A stretch of 64,000 nucleotides of DNA from Paraburkholderia nodosa (GCF_001718195.1 NZ_MCNV01000002.1:62001-126000); one strand, 5' to 3'; positions 16,241 through 26,044 are shown, counted from the stretch's first letter. Numbers and translations: made by a program. The notes: generated by a model from the sequence alone, not told the origin.

Positions 16241-16492
16241 TGATGCCTCCATGGGCAGAACGTTTTTCGTGTCCACACAACGACGGCGTTGCGTCGGATT
16301 CCTAAGTTCCCCCATCAACTCGCACAGGCGCATGACACCTCTGCGGCCGACGTCCGGGAATCGCCTGCAACGAAGCGCGCCGCTCGCGCGGCGCGGTCGC
16401 TGCCGCTTACCGTTCCAACATGAAGGCGCCTCGCGCGTTTGCAAGACCCGTTTTTTGCCGCGCGCGAAATTTTTGTGTCGCCGCGCGGCGCG

Positions 16493-17239
16493 TCATTGCA
16501 TGTGCATCCCGCCGTTGATCGCGATATCGGCGCCGGTGATGAACGCCGCATCGTCCGAACAGAGGAACGCCACGAGTGCCGCGACCTCGTTCGGTTGCCC
16601 GAGACGGCCTACTGGAATCTGCGGGAGGATGCGCGCATCCAGCACATCTTTCGGTACGGCTTCCACCATTTGCGTGGCGAGGTAGCCCGGCGACACGGTG
16701 TTCACCGTCACGCCTTTCTTCGCCACTTCCAGTGCGAGCGCCTTCGTGAAGCCATGCATGCCCGCTTTCGCCGCCGAATAGTTGGTCTGCCCGAAAGCGC
16801 CGCGCGAGCCGTTGACCGAGCCGATATTGATGATGCGCCCGAAGCCGCGCTCGATCATGCCGGGCAGGAACGGCTTCGTCACGTTGAAGAGCGCGTCGAG
16901 ATCGGTGCGCAGCACGGAGTCCCAATCGGATTTCGACATCTTCACGAAGCTGCGGTCGCACGTAATGCCCGCATTGTTGATGAGCACGTCCACCTGGCCG
17001 AGATCGTCGAGCGCTTGCTGCGCCGCGCGCTCGCAGGCCTCGTAGTCGGCGACGTTCATCTGGTGGCAGCCGAATTCACGGCCCGCCGCGCGTTCGGCGG
17101 CAACCCAGGCATCGGCGCGCGTGTTCGCCGCCGAGCAAGAGACGGCGACGGTCATGCCCGCATCGTGCAGGCGCCGGCTGATCGCCTCGCCGAGTCCGCC
17201 CATGCCGCCCGTGACGAAAGCAACGCGCTTAGTGGCCAT
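16493..17239 (-). CDS. phaB: Acetoacetyl-CoA reductase
   Basis: 248-residue short-chain dehydrogenase that reduces acetoacetyl-CoA to (R)-3-hydroxybutyryl-CoA with NADPH for PHB synthesis. The nucleotide loop TGGMGGLGEAI is at the N-terminus; the catalytic Ser in INIGSVNG and the YSAAK pair are in place, and the PhaB signature GSRGAFGQTNYSAAKAG is present. It ends VAINGGMHMQ, as in known PhaB. Its start overlaps the end of the phasin gene by 11 bases, so the two form one unit. Chromosomal Burkholderia usually have another phaB with phaC/phaA; this is likely an additional copy. Confidence 0.9.
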   Translation of the reverse strand: MATKRVAFVTGGMGGLGEAISRRLHDAGMTVAVSCSAANTRADAWVAAERAAGREFGCHQMNVADYEACERAAQQALDDLGQVDVLINNAGITCDRSFVKMSKSDWDSVLRTDLDALFNVTKPFLPGMIERGFGRIINIGSVNGSRGAFGQTNYSAAKAGMHGFTKALALEVAKKGVTVNTVSPGYLATQMVEAVPKDVLDARILPQIPVGRLGQPNEVAALVAFLCSDDAAFITGADIAINGGMHMQ

Positions 17240-17780
17240 GCTGGCCTCCGCCCGCGCTGGCGCCCTGCGCACGGCCTGCGCCCGCCGCCTTGCCCGGATG
17301 CACTGCACCATTGGCGGCGCTGCTCATTGCGCGCTCGAAGGCGTTCATCCACTCGCGCATCGGCAGCGCACCCGGCACCTTGGCTGCGCTGGCTTGCGCG
17401 CCCGCACAGGCCTCCTGCCACTGCTGCGTGAAGTCGCGCGCACTGTCGGACCACGTGCTCGCGCTCTGCATCGCCGCCGCGACGCCCTCTTGCCAGAGCG
17501 TGGTGCTCGCGCCGAGATAGTCGCGCCAGACCGATTGCGTGGCGACCGCGAAATCGGTCCAGTCGCGCGCGATGCGCAGCGATTCGAGCAGGCCCTCGAC
17601 CGCCTCGCGGTCGCGCGCGATGCGGCGCTGCTCCAGCTTCAGCAACTGCTCGCGCCATTGCTGCTGCCCGACGAGCAGGCGCAACGCGGCCGACGTGTTG
17701 GCACGGTACGTGTCGAATGAGGCGCCCATCGCGTTGCCGGGCGAGGCGGCGTCGAATGAGGGATGGGAAGCGGTTGCCAT
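17229..17780 (-). CDS. Phasin-family PHB granule protein
   Basis: 183-residue amphipathic protein. The central part is helical (VGQQQWREQLLKLEQRR, SLRIARDWTDFAVATQ, DFTQQWQEACAGAQ) and ends in an A/G/H-rich tail, as in phasin-like granule-coat proteins. The ATG at 17780 has a perfect AAGGAGGAG site 8 bases ahead. It is the first gene of the phasin-phaB pair. Coating of PHB granules is inferred from composition and from phaB next to it; no enzymatic motif is present. Confidence 0.75.
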   Translation of the reverse strand: MATASHPSFDAASPGNAMGASFDTYRANTSAALRLLVGQQQWREQLLKLEQRRIARDREAVEGLLESLRIARDWTDFAVATQSVWRDYLGASTTLWQEGVAAAMQSASTWSDSARDFTQQWQEACAGAQASAAKVPGALPMREWMNAFERAMSSAANGAVHPGKAAGAGRAQGASAGGGQHGH

Positions 17781-18169
17781 GGTCAATCTCCTCCTTATGT
17801 AGCTTTCGCCCGGCGCGGCCGGATGCGTTTGCTGCCAAAGAGACCGCGGTGGACCGCGACGGGACGCGGGCTGCGGCGAGCGAAATGAAAGCGCTTCACG
17901 CGCGACGATGGGGAACGGGATGCTTCGGAGTGCCGTATGTTCGCAAGACGGCCGACTCAAGCCAACATCATAGGCAGGAAGACGGCGTCCCGCGCGACGA
18001 ATGGGCGATTTGTCGCTTGATCGACGTCACATTTCGAGATACCTGATGCGCAGCGAGTCAACACCAGGCTTGTCATCGCGGGTATTTCGCGACGGACTGT
18101 AAGGGCGGGAACGCTGCCCGGCCGATCGCGCCCTCGACCCGAACCGGCCGGTGGAACCGGGCACACCGG
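17781..18169. other. Intergenic region upstream of the phasin-phaB unit
   Basis: About 390 bases between the universal stress gene and the phasin start. No convincing frame. It contains one FNR/Anr-like candidate site (18017-18030) and should hold the promoter for phasin-phaB. Confidence 0.5.
18017..18030. promoter_or_regulatory. Candidate FNR/Anr-type site
   Basis: TTGATCGACGTCAC has a perfect left half TTGAT, four-base spacer and a right half (GTCAC) with three of five matches to ATCAA. It lies 237 bases before the phasin start. Weak evidence alone; of interest because of the genes around it. Confidence 0.3.
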
Positions 18170-18631
18170 TCAGTTGGCCGGCAGCTCTTCGTCGCGCACC
18201 AGCATCACCGGCCGGTCCGCCATGCGCAGGAACGACTCGGCCACGCTGCCGAGCAACAGGCGCTTCATGCCCGACAAGCCACGCGTACCCATCACGACGA
18301 GGTCCGCGCCGTCCTCGGCGGCGATGCGCGAGATCACTGCGGCGATCTCCTCGCCGCTTGCGTCGGCCGCGCGCGTGGAGCCCGGCACCTGAGCCTGCGC
18401 GAACACCAGTTTCGCCTCTTCGAGCGCCGCCGTTGCCGCGTCGTTTTCCGCCGAGTGGCGCGCCTGTTCCTCGGCGAAGCCCGTACTGACGTCCACGAGC
18501 CGCGCCGGATGCCGCACGACATACAGCGCCTGAACGGCGCCGCCAGTCGCTTTCGCGACCTTCACGGCCTCCTCGAGCGCGCGCCGGCCGCTGCGGCTGC
18601 CATCGACCGCTACCAGAATCTGCTTGTACAT
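18170..18631 (-). CDS. Universal stress protein (UspA family)
   Basis: 153-residue nucleotide-binding stress protein. It opens MYKQILVAVDGSRSGRRAL and has the ATP-binding signature GTRGLSGMKRLLLGSVAE near the C-terminus (G-2x-G-9x-G-S). Two ATGs are adjacent (18634 and 18631); the second gives better spacing (6 bases) from the GGGAGG site. Such proteins with Hsp20, PHB and alcohol dehydrogenase genes are typical of low-oxygen or stationary-phase sets in Burkholderia, an inference from context. Confidence 0.92.
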   Translation of the reverse strand: MYKQILVAVDGSRSGRRALEEAVKVAKATGGAVQALYVVRHPARLVDVSTGFAEEQARHSAENDAATAALEEAKLVFAQAQVPGSTRAADASGEEIAAVISRIAAEDGADLVVMGTRGLSGMKRLLLGSVAESFLRMADRPVMLVRDEELPAN

Positions 18632-18784
18632 CATGGACCTCCCGGGCGTCGCCCATGTTGCGCACCGGCTCCCGGCGCGCTATCCAGATAAAGATCGTTG
18701 TAGCGCATTCAGGTACGGATGCGCGCCCCGGCCAGTGCGACCCGTTGTCTCTACTGCGTCACCATCGTGATCCACCTGACCGGC

Positions 18785-19771
18785 TCAGCGCATCGTCAAC
18801 ACCGCCGCGCCCGTGAGCCGTCCCTCGCGCAAATCGGCCAGCGCCTCGTTCGCGCGCGCGAGCGGGTACGGCGTGGTTTCGATTTCGAGCTTGTGCCGCG
18901 CAGCGATCGCCATGAACGTCGCCCCGTCCTCGCGCGTGAGATTCGCCACCGAAACGATGCGCCGCTCTTCCCACAGCCATGCGTAAGGAAACGAGGGAAT
19001 GTCGCTCATGTGGATGCCGCCGCACACGACCGTGCCGCCCTTCGTCAGCGCCCGCAGCGCAGCGGGCACGAGCGCGCCGACCGGCGCGAACAGCAGTGCC
19101 GCGTCGAGTTCCTCGGGCGCGCGCTCGTCGCTGCCGCCGGCCCACGTCGCTCCGAGGCGCCGCGCGAACTGCTGCGCCGCGACATCGCCCGGACGCGTGA
19201 ACGCGTAGACGGTGCGCCCCTGGTGGCGCGCGACCTGCGCGACGATATGCGCCGCGGCGCCGAAGCCGTAGATGCCGATGCGCCGTGCATCGCCCGCCAT
19301 CGCGAGCGAGCGATAGCCGATGAGTCCCGCGCAGAGGAGCGGCGCGGCCTCGAGGTCGCTGTACTGGCGCGGCAGATGAAAGCTATAGCGGGCGTCGGCG
19401 ACGGTGCGCGTGGCGTAGCCGCCGTCGATCGTGTAGCCGGTGAAGCCGGGTGCGTCGCAGAGGTTCTCGCGCCCGTCGGCGCAGAAACGGCAATGGCCGC
19501 AGGTGCGGCCGAGCCACGGCACGCCCACGCGGTCGCCGGGCGCGAAACCCGTCACGCCGGCCCCGAGCGCCGCGACCGTGCCGACGATCTCGTGACCGGG
19601 AATGAGCGGTCTTTTCGGGTGAGCGAGATCGCCGTCCACGACGTGCAGGTCGGTGCGGCATACGCCGCACGCACGCACGTCGATCAGCAGTTCGCCCGCG
19701 CCCGGTGCCGGGTCGGGTAGATCGGCTTCGCGCAGCCGCGGATTCTCGCCGTCGAACAGCATTGCCCGCAT
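18785..19771 (-). CDS. Zinc-dependent alcohol dehydrogenase family protein
   Basis: 328-residue MDR-type dehydrogenase. Catalytic zinc ligands are visible in CGVCRTDLHV, the GHEIVG box and later; the structural zinc cysteines are in CGHCRFCADGRENLC. The Rossmann loop is unusual, IGIYGFGAAAH, in place of GxGxxG with a clear V at the end. The ATG at 19771 has an AGGAGG site ahead. Divergent to phosphoketolase with about 330 bases between. Oxidation or reduction of an alcohol/aldehyde such as ethanol is likely, perhaps as a fermentative sink for acetyl groups made by the phosphoketolase. Confidence 0.88.
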   Translation of the reverse strand: MRAMLFDGENPRLREADLPDPAPGAGELLIDVRACGVCRTDLHVVDGDLAHPKRPLIPGHEIVGTVAALGAGVTGFAPGDRVGVPWLGRTCGHCRFCADGRENLCDAPGFTGYTIDGGYATRTVADARYSFHLPRQYSDLEAAPLLCAGLIGYRSLAMAGDARRIGIYGFGAAAHIVAQVARHQGRTVYAFTRPGDVAAQQFARRLGATWAGGSDERAPEELDAALLFAPVGALVPAALRALTKGGTVVCGGIHMSDIPSFPYAWLWEERRIVSVANLTREDGATFMAIAARHKLEIETTPYPLARANEALADLREGRLTGAAVLTMR

Positions 19772-20098
19772 CGCTATCCTCCTCGCCAGAACGCGGCAGA
19801 CGCGCCGCATCGATCACCATAAAACCATGTTATGCAATCGGACCGCGCGCTGTCGTGCATTGCGCGCTGCGGCGCAGCTACCCCGATGCGACTCGCCGCC
19901 ACAGGACATCCACGCGTGGCGCGCCGCGCGATCGTGGCACCATAAGACGAATCCCACAGGACCACGAGGGCCGCAGCCCGGCCTGGCGCGCGGAGTCCGT
20001 CCGCCGTGCGGGCCACCGGCTCGCGCCACGCACGCCGCCGCGCCGCGCACGCAGTCCGCCTCGGTCCGCCTTCCGCCGCCGCGCAACCGGAGCCCCGC
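19772..20098. other. Divergent region between alcohol dehydrogenase and phosphoketolase
   Basis: 327 bases, GC-rich, no convincing frame. It should hold both promoters. No clear ribosome binding site is seen in front of the phosphoketolase ATG. No good FNR dyad was found by eye. Confidence 0.45.
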
Positions 20099-22534
20099 AT
20101 GAACGCCACCGACACCCCTGCCTACCCGCCGCTCTCCGACGACCTGCTGCGCCGCATGGACGCCTGGTGGCGCGCGGCCAACTACCTCTCGGTTGGCCAG
20201 ATCTATCTGCTCGCCAATCCGCTCTTGCGCGAGCCGCTGCAACTCGCGCACGTGAAGCCGCGCCTGCTCGGCCACTGGGGCACGACGCCGGGCCTGAACT
20301 TCCTCTACACGCACCTGAATCGCATCATCAACGCGCGCGATCTCGACGTGCTGTTTCTCGCGGGGCCGGGCCACGGCGGCCCCGCCGTCGTCGCGAACAC
20401 CTGGCTCGAAGGCACCTACAGCGAGACCTGGCCGAACGTGCCGCTGGATGTCGAAGGCATGGCCGTGCTCTTCAAGCAGTTCAGTTTTCCGGGCGGCATT
20501 CCGAGCCATGTCGCGCCGCAAACGCCGGGATCGATCCACGAAGGCGGCGAACTCGGCTACGCGCTCTCGCACGCCTACGGCGCGGTGTTCGACAACCCGG
20601 ATCTGGTCGTCGCCTGCGTGGTGGGCGACGGCGAAGCCGAAACGGGCCCGCTCGCCACCGCCTGGCACTCGAACAAGTTTCTCAATCCCGCCACCGACGG
20701 CGCGGTGCTGCCCATCCTCCATCTGAACGGCTACAAGATCGCGGGACCGACCGTGCTCGCGCGCATAGGCGACGACGAACTCGCCTCGCTGATGAAGGGT
20801 TATGGCCACGAGCCGATCTTCGTGGAGGCCGAGGAACCGGACGTGGCGCATCGCTTGATGGCCGCCGCGCTCGACACGGCATTCGACGAAATCGCCCGCA
20901 TCCAGAAGACTGCGCGCGAACTCGCGGACGAACACGGCAACCTGCCGTCCGGCTATGTGCGCCCGCGCTGGCCGATGATCGTCATGCGCACGCCCAAAGG
21001 CTGGACGGGCCCGAAGACCGTGGATGGCCAGAAAACCGAAGGCTCGTGGCGCTCGCACCAGGTACCGCTCGCCAACATTTCGAAGCCGGGGCACCTCGCG
21101 CTGCTGGAAGGCTGGATGCGCAGCTACAAGCCCGAGGAACTGTTCGACGCGCAAGGCCGCCTCGTGCCCGACATCGCCGCGCTCGCGCCGCAAGGCGAAA
21201 AGCGCATGAGCGCGAACCCGCGTTCGAACGGCGGCGGCCGCGTGCGCGAACTGCGCGTGCCACCCTTCGAGCACCACGCCGTGGCTGTGCCCGCACCGGG
21301 CCAGGTGGACGCCGAAGCCACGCGCGTGATGGGCGCGTTCCTGCGCGAAGTGATGCGCGTGAACGACGCCACGCGCAACTTCCGCATCTTCGGGCCCGAC
21401 GAAACTGCGTCGAACCGCTGGGGCGACGTATTTGACGTGACGTCGCGCACCTGGCTCGCGGAGGTCACGCCCGACGACGTCCAGCTCGCCACCAACGGCC
21501 GCGTGATGGAAATCCTCTCCGAGCACACCTGCCAGGGCTGGCTGGAAGGCTATCTGCTCACGGGCCGCCACGGTTTCATGTCGTGCTACGAGGCGTTCAT
21601 CCACATCATCGATTCGATGTTCAACCAGCATGCGAAGTGGCTGCAGGTGATCCGCGAGATTCCGTGGCGGCGGCCACTGCCCTCGCTCAACTATCTGCTC
21701 ACCTCGCACGTGTGGCGCCAGGACCATAACGGATTCAGCCATCAGGACCCGGGCTTCATCGATTATGCGGTGAACAAGAAGGCGGACACGGTGCGCGTGT
21801 ATCTGCCGCCCGACGCCAATACGCTGCTCGCCGTGACGGACCATGTGCTGCGCACCTGGAACCGTATCAATATCATCGTGGCGGGCAAGCAGCCGCAGGC
21901 GCAATGGCTCGACATGGACGCAGCCATTCGCCACTGCGCGGACGGCATTGGCATCTGGCAATGGGCGAGCAACGACGACGACGGCGAGCCCGACGTCGTG
22001 ATGGCCTGCGCCGGCGACGTGCCGACCATGGAGACGCTAGCCGCCGTGGATCTGCTGCGCACCTGCCTGCCCGACCTGAAGATCCGCGTGGTGAACGTGG
22101 TGGACCTGATGACGCTCCAACCCGCCGACCGTCACCCGCACGGTCTGCCCGACGCCGATTTCAACGCGCTGTTCACGACCGACAAGCCCGTGATCTTCGC
22201 GCACCATAGCTATCCGACGCTGATCCACAAGCTCACGTACCGGCGCGCCAATCACGCTAACATTCACGTGCACGGCTTCATCGAGGAAGGCACGACGACC
22301 ACGCCGTTCGACATGACGGTGCTCAACCGGCTCGACCGCTACCACCTGTGCGAAGCCGTGATCGACCGCGTGGACGGCCTCGCGCAACGCGCGGCGCATC
22401 TGCGCCAGACCCTGCATGACAAGCTGGCCGCGCACCGCCGCTACGTGGACGAGTACGGCGACGACATGCCCGAAATCCGCGACTGGCGCTGGCCGGCGGC
22501 GCGCGCCGCGCAGGGCTCAGGTGACACGGCTTAG
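20099..22534 (+). CDS. xfp: Phosphoketolase (xylulose-5-P / fructose-6-P)
   Basis: 811-residue thiamine-diphosphate enzyme that splits xylulose-5-phosphate (or fructose-6-phosphate) with phosphate to acetyl phosphate and a smaller sugar phosphate. Diagnostic stretches include [13 protein letters not shown] near the N-terminus, [26 protein letters not shown], the TPP motif [11 protein letters not shown] with the later metal-ligand HLNGYKI, and NTCQGW-like [19 protein letters not shown]. Length is typical of the family. The start at 20099 is taken from the conserved N-terminus. It gives a bypass from sugar phosphates to acetyl-phosphate without pyruvate and fits the stress/low-oxygen block on its left. 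Confidence 0.95.
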   Translation: MNATDTPAYPPLSDDLLRRMDAWWRAANYLSVGQIYLLANPLLREPLQLAHVKPRLLGHWGTTPGLNFLYTHLNRIINARDLDVLFLAGPGHGGPAVVANTWLEGTYSETWPNVPLDVEGMAVLFKQFSFPGGIPSHVAPQTPGSIHEGGELGYALSHAYGAVFDNPDLVVACVVGDGEAETGPLATAWHSNKFLNPATDGAVLPILHLNGYKIAGPTVLARIGDDELASLMKGYGHEPIFVEAEEPDVAHRLMAAALDTAFDEIARIQKTARELADEHGNLPSGYVRPRWPMIVMRTPKGWTGPKTVDGQKTEGSWRSHQVPLANISKPGHLALLEGWMRSYKPEELFDAQGRLVPDIAALAPQGEKRMSANPRSNGGGRVRELRVPPFEHHAVAVPAPGQVDAEATRVMGAFLREVMRVNDATRNFRIFGPDETASNRWGDVFDVTSRTWLAEVTPDDVQLATNGRVMEILSEHTCQGWLEGYLLTGRHGFMSCYEAFIHIIDSMFNQHAKWLQVIREIPWRRPLPSLNYLLTSHVWRQDHNGFSHQDPGFIDYAVNKKADTVRVYLPPDANTLLAVTDHVLRTWNRINIIVAGKQPQAQWLDMDAAIRHCADGIGIWQWASNDDDGEPDVVMACAGDVPTMETLAAVDLLRTCLPDLKIRVVNVVDLMTLQPADRHPHGLPDADFNALFTTDKPVIFAHHSYPTLIHKLTYRRANHANIHVHGFIEEGTTTTPFDMTVLNRLDRYHLCEAVIDRVDGLAQRAAHLRQTLHDKLAAHRRYVDEYGDDMPEIRDWRWPAARAAQGSGDTA

Positions 22535-22550
22535 TTGCGCCTTGCGCTGC

Positions 22551-23528
22551 TCAGGCCGAAGCCGGCTTCGTGCGCCCGAACACGCGCGCGAACGCGGTGA
22601 CAAAGGCGTCGAGCCGGTTCGATTCGAGACAATCGATGCCCGCCGCGCCGACCCGGCCGTTTCCGCCGGGGAACGCGCGGCAGAGTTCATCCGCGCCGCG
22701 CGGTTCCGTGAGCGGCGCGCGCACGCTCACCGCATAGTTGCCGTCCGCGTTCACGCTCAGCACCGCGTGCGCGCGCGAGGGCTCCTCGTTCGCGAGCACG
22801 TTGGCGAACAGGCCGCGCACGCGGCGCGCCCACGGCTCGTCGGGCAACACGCAAACGCTGCCGTACTGGAGCGCGACGAGCGGCGCGATGGCCTGGGCCA
22901 GTTCGAGATCGCCGTGACGGCAACGGGCGAGCTGTCCGACGATGGGCTCCGAGGCGATGAAATCGAACGGATCGGCATAAGGCTTCAGCGCCGCGTACAG
23001 ATCGAGCGGCGCGATCATGAGATCTTCGACGCAGTCGCCGTAAGCGTTGTAGTTGATCGACTCGCCAAGCTCGCGCAGCTGCACGGCCTGCCCGGCATCG
23101 AGCCCGGCCTGCTGGGCAAGCGCCTGCGCCGTGTCGGGCAGGTTGTCGCCCCAGGCCGCCGCGATCGCCCACGGCCGGTAGCGGCCGGCGAGATGGCGGT
23201 CCACGAGCACGCTCGTGCAGACCTGCGCCGTCGTGTCGATATGCGCGACGAGATTCCTGTTCACAGGCAGGTCGCCCGCGTGGTGATGATCGAAATATTC
23301 GATCACGACGTCTTTCGCAAGTAGCGCGGTGAGCGCCTTGCGATTCACATCGAACGAAATGTCGAGAACCGTTAGCGAGTCGCCCGGCTTGGCGGGCACG
23401 CGCTCGACGAGTGCGATGTCGCGCTTCGCGCCGGTGATGAGCGTCGCCTCGCGCGGCCTTGCGAGCCGCAGTTGATGCAGCGCGCAGATGCCGTCTGCGT
23501 CGCCGTTGAATACGTCGAAATGCGCCAT
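22551..23528 (-). CDS. DHH-family phosphoesterase
   Basis: 325-residue protein of the DHH superfamily (RecJ/nanoRNase/pyrophosphatase relatives). Metal-binding motifs are NGDADGICALHQ at the N-terminus, a mid-domain D in LDISFDVN, and DHHHAGD (about residue 87). A C-terminal part with GGNGRVGAAGID resembles the substrate-binding DHHA1 region. The start at 23528 (MAHFDVFNGDADG) is set by the first conserved strand; an upstream reading to 23945 is unsupported. It ends 14 bases after the phosphoketolase stop, in the opposite direction, and is divergent from the APH-AAA gene. Substrate unknown, probably short nucleotides or oligophosphate. Confidence 0.82.
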   Translation of the reverse strand: MAHFDVFNGDADGICALHQLRLARPREATLITGAKRDIALVERVPAKPGDSLTVLDISFDVNRKALTALLAKDVVIEYFDHHHAGDLPVNRNLVAHIDTTAQVCTSVLVDRHLAGRYRPWAIAAAWGDNLPDTAQALAQQAGLDAGQAVQLRELGESINYNAYGDCVEDLMIAPLDLYAALKPYADPFDFIASEPIVGQLARCRHGDLELAQAIAPLVALQYGSVCVLPDEPWARRVRGLFANVLANEEPSRAHAVLSVNADGNYAVSVRAPLTEPRGADELCRAFPGGNGRVGAAGIDCLESNRLDAFVTAFARVFGRTKPASA

Positions 23529-23733
23529 GTATCCGGAATTCCGTTGGGTTGAACTAGACAGTATCGCGCAGCCTCCCCCGATTGCACAAAAGGTACAAGA
23601 CGCCGATGCCCATGCAGACCGTTTCGACCAAGGCATTGACATGCCGCGCAACGGCCTTCCCGAGCTGGCTCGCACTATGCTGGTTCTGACGCTTGTCGCC
23701 CCGTTGCCCTCTTTTCCCACGACAGCCACGCCG

Positions 23734-25407
23734 ATGTCCGACACGCCTATCTCACGCCATGTCCCCAATCGCCAGCGCGTAGCGCGGCGCCACAGCCGCC
23801 TCGTGGACGCCGCGCTCTCGCGCGCCTCCACGTATGCGCACCCGGCCGGGCGCATCGTGCGCATCGAAACGCATATTTCCGTGGTGTATCTCGCCGGGCG
23901 GTACGCGTACAAGATCATGAAGCCCGTCGATTTCGGCTTCGTCAATTTTGTGCGGCTCGATGCCCGGCTCCGCTGCTGCGAAGCTGAGATTCGTCTGAAT
24001 GCGCCCTTCGCCGGACCGATTTATCGCGACACAGGCGAGCTATTTTTTGACGGTCGGCGTTGCAGGCTCAGGTCCAGACGCGGCGGGCGCGGCAACGTAA
24101 AGATCATCGACTATGCGGTACGTATGCGCCGCTTCGATCAGCGCCTGCTGTTTTCGAACCTGCTCGCGCACGGTGAACTGGGCACGGACGATATCGATGC
24201 AGCCGCAACCAGCCTCGCCGCGAGCCATCGGCATGCGCACCGGGCCGGACGCGGGCCGATGGCGCCCGCAGCGCGCCTCGGCTCGGCAGCACTGCTGCGC
24301 GAACAGGTGCTCGCGGCGCTCGCGCCCCTCGAAGCGGATCCGCGCACCGCGCATGCAGTGACACGCGCCGGGTTGCGCGAGACGTGCGAAAGCGAACTCG
24401 CACGTCTCGCGCAGCACCTGGACGGCCGCCGCACGAATGGATTCGTGCGCGCCTGCCACGGCGATCTGCATCTCGACAACATCGTGCGGTACGGGCGGCA
24501 CGCGCTGATGTTCGATTGCATCGAGTTCAGCGACGAACTGCGCTGGATCGACGTGACCTGCGATCTTGCGTTCCTGCTGATGGATCTGCGCGCGCATGGC
24601 CGCTCCGCCTATGCCCACCGTCTGCTCAATCGCTACCTCGAAGCGACAGGCGATTTCGCGGGGCTCGCGGCGTTGCGGCTCCATATCGTTTATCGCGCGC
24701 TGGTACGGGCATTGGTAGCGATGCTCAAGGCGGGATCGCCCGCGCGGTCCGATGCGCAAGCGCGCGCAGGCGTCGCCTCGCGCTACCTCGCGCTCGCGGC
24801 CAGCGAAGCGCGCGCCATGCGCGAGCCCGCACCCTGGCTTCTGCTCTGCCACGGCTTTTCGGGGTCGGGAAAGTCGGTCGCGAGCCGCGCGCTCGCCGAA
24901 TTGAGCGGGGCGATCCGCGTGTCGAGCGATCTCGAACGCAAGCGGCTCGAACCCTTCGCCCCGCCCTCGCTCGAGGCGCTGCCGGCAAGCGCCTACACAC
25001 ATGCCGCGCTCGATGCGCTTTACGAACGCCTCGTCGCCCATGTACGCGACGTGCTCAACGCGGGCTACACGGCGCTAGTCGATGCGACGTTTCTCAAGGC
25101 AACGCATCGCGCACGTTTTGCAGCGCTCGCGCGTGAGCTGAACCGGCCAATGCTGATCCTGAACTTCCACGCGCCGCAAGCGCGGCTCGCCGAGCGTGTG
25201 AACGCTCGCGCGCATGGGCCGCGCGACGCTTCCGACGCCGGCGCCGAGGTGCTCGCCGCACAATTGGCGCAAGCGGACCCACTCGATGCGCGCGAACGGC
25301 AGCGCACCGTTGATCTCAATACCGACGTGGAAATCGCGGCATTCTCGCGCGAGCCCTGGTGGGCGCCGCTGTTCGCACGCATGCGAGCGGAGGATGGGGG
25401 AATTTGA
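23734..25407 (+). CDS. Bifunctional APH-like kinase / AAA P-loop ATPase protein
   Basis: 557-residue two-domain protein. The N-terminal half has an aminoglycoside-phosphotransferase-like fold with catalytic loop CHGDLHLDNIVRYG and metal Asp in MFDCIEFSDELRWIDV. The C-terminal third is a P-loop kinase domain, HGFSGSGKSVASRAL, with RVSSDLERKRL. This matches the COG2187-COG0645 fusion common in Proteobacteria. The start at 23734 is the last ATG before conserved sequence; ATGs at 23677 and 23641 are possible. A long intergenic gap of about 205 bases separates it from the divergent DHH gene. Function of the family is unknown; small-molecule phosphorylation is inferred. Confidence 0.8.
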   Translation: MSDTPISRHVPNRQRVARRHSRLVDAALSRASTYAHPAGRIVRIETHISVVYLAGRYAYKIMKPVDFGFVNFVRLDARLRCCEAEIRLNAPFAGPIYRDTGELFFDGRRCRLRSRRGGRGNVKIIDYAVRMRRFDQRLLFSNLLAHGELGTDDIDAAATSLAASHRHAHRAGRGPMAPAARLGSAALLREQVLAALAPLEADPRTAHAVTRAGLRETCESELARLAQHLDGRRTNGFVRACHGDLHLDNIVRYGRHALMFDCIEFSDELRWIDVTCDLAFLLMDLRAHGRSAYAHRLLNRYLEATGDFAGLAALRLHIVYRALVRALVAMLKAGSPARSDAQARAGVASRYLALAASEARAMREPAPWLLLCHGFSGSGKSVASRALAELSGAIRVSSDLERKRLEPFAPPSLEALPASAYTHAALDALYERLVAHVRDVLNAGYTALVDATFLKATHRARFAALARELNRPMLILNFHAPQARLAERVNARAHGPRDASDAGAEVLAAQLAQADPLDARERQRTVDLNTDVEIAAFSREPWWAPLFARMRAEDGGI

Positions 25408-25409
25408 TG

Positions 25410-25436
25410 CTGCGGCGGACCGACGATCCGCCGCAG
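25410..25436. terminator. Convergent hairpin between kinase gene and transposase fragment
   Basis: Perfect ten-base inverted repeat CTGCGGCGGA / TCCGCCGCAG with loop CCGACGA, placed between two convergent genes. No T-tract on either strand, so it may act as a weak or Rho-assisted terminator. Confidence 0.5.
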
Positions 25437-25456
25437 AATACCTGCGCGCTGCCCGC

Positions 25457-25861
25457 TCATCGCTCCACGAAAGGCCGCGAGAGCGGCCAGCGCAGCGAGG
25501 ACGCCACCGGAAAGCGCGGCTTGCGGCCGGCCGGCGAGCGCCACGGCTGCATGCGTGCGGCCATGGCCGCGCACAGGGCGAGGCCTTCCTCGCCGTGCAG
25601 ACGCTCCATGGCGTGATGCACGAGACCGGCGTCGAACCACAGCTTGAAGCGGCGATGGCAGGTGCGGAAATCGGGATACTGCTCGGGCAGCTTCGACCAG
25701 ACCGAGCCGGTCGCCAGTACCCAAAGGATGCCCGCGAAAACGCGACGAGGATTGTGCGCCGGGCGCCCGCGGCGGCGACCTTCAACACGGATTTCGTGAA
25801 ACATGGGCGCGATGCTGCGCCACTGCACATCGGTAAGTTCCGGAGATATACGGGAAGACAT
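25457..25861 (-). CDS. IS5-type transposase N-terminal domain protein, solitary
   Basis: 134 residues matching the N-terminal helix-turn-helix part (DUF4096) of IS5-family transposases: ISPELTDVQWRSIAPMF, RRRGRPAHNPRRVFAGI, LWVLATGSVWSKLPEQY, TCHRRFKLWFDAGLVHHAM. The catalytic DDE domain, which would need about 130 more residues, is absent; no remnant of it and no terminal repeats were found in the flanks. The frame is intact, which is unusual for a decaying IS element. Either a fragment of a lost IS or a DNA-binding protein kept for another use. Confidence 0.75.
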   Translation of the reverse strand: MSSRISPELTDVQWRSIAPMFHEIRVEGRRRGRPAHNPRRVFAGILWVLATGSVWSKLPEQYPDFRTCHRRFKLWFDAGLVHHAMERLHGEEGLALCAAMAARMQPWRSPAGRKPRFPVASSLRWPLSRPFVER

Positions 25862-26044
25862 CTGATGGCCCCTGTGAAGTTATCTGACACAACTGGACTA
25901 AAGTAGCCTCACAGCGGACAGGAAAATATCGGACTATGCCTAAAAATCGGGATGAACTCGGCGGTTCAGATCGGCACGCTGACCAGCGGCCGCGGCCAGT
26001 GCTGCGCTACACTGCGCCATCCCGGCTTCGCTGACGGATTTCCA

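Noticed and set aside
19814..21961. Minus-strand frame of 715 codons opposite the phosphoketolase
   Set aside because: Shadow of a highly conserved enzyme on the plus strand; no family features in its own sequence.
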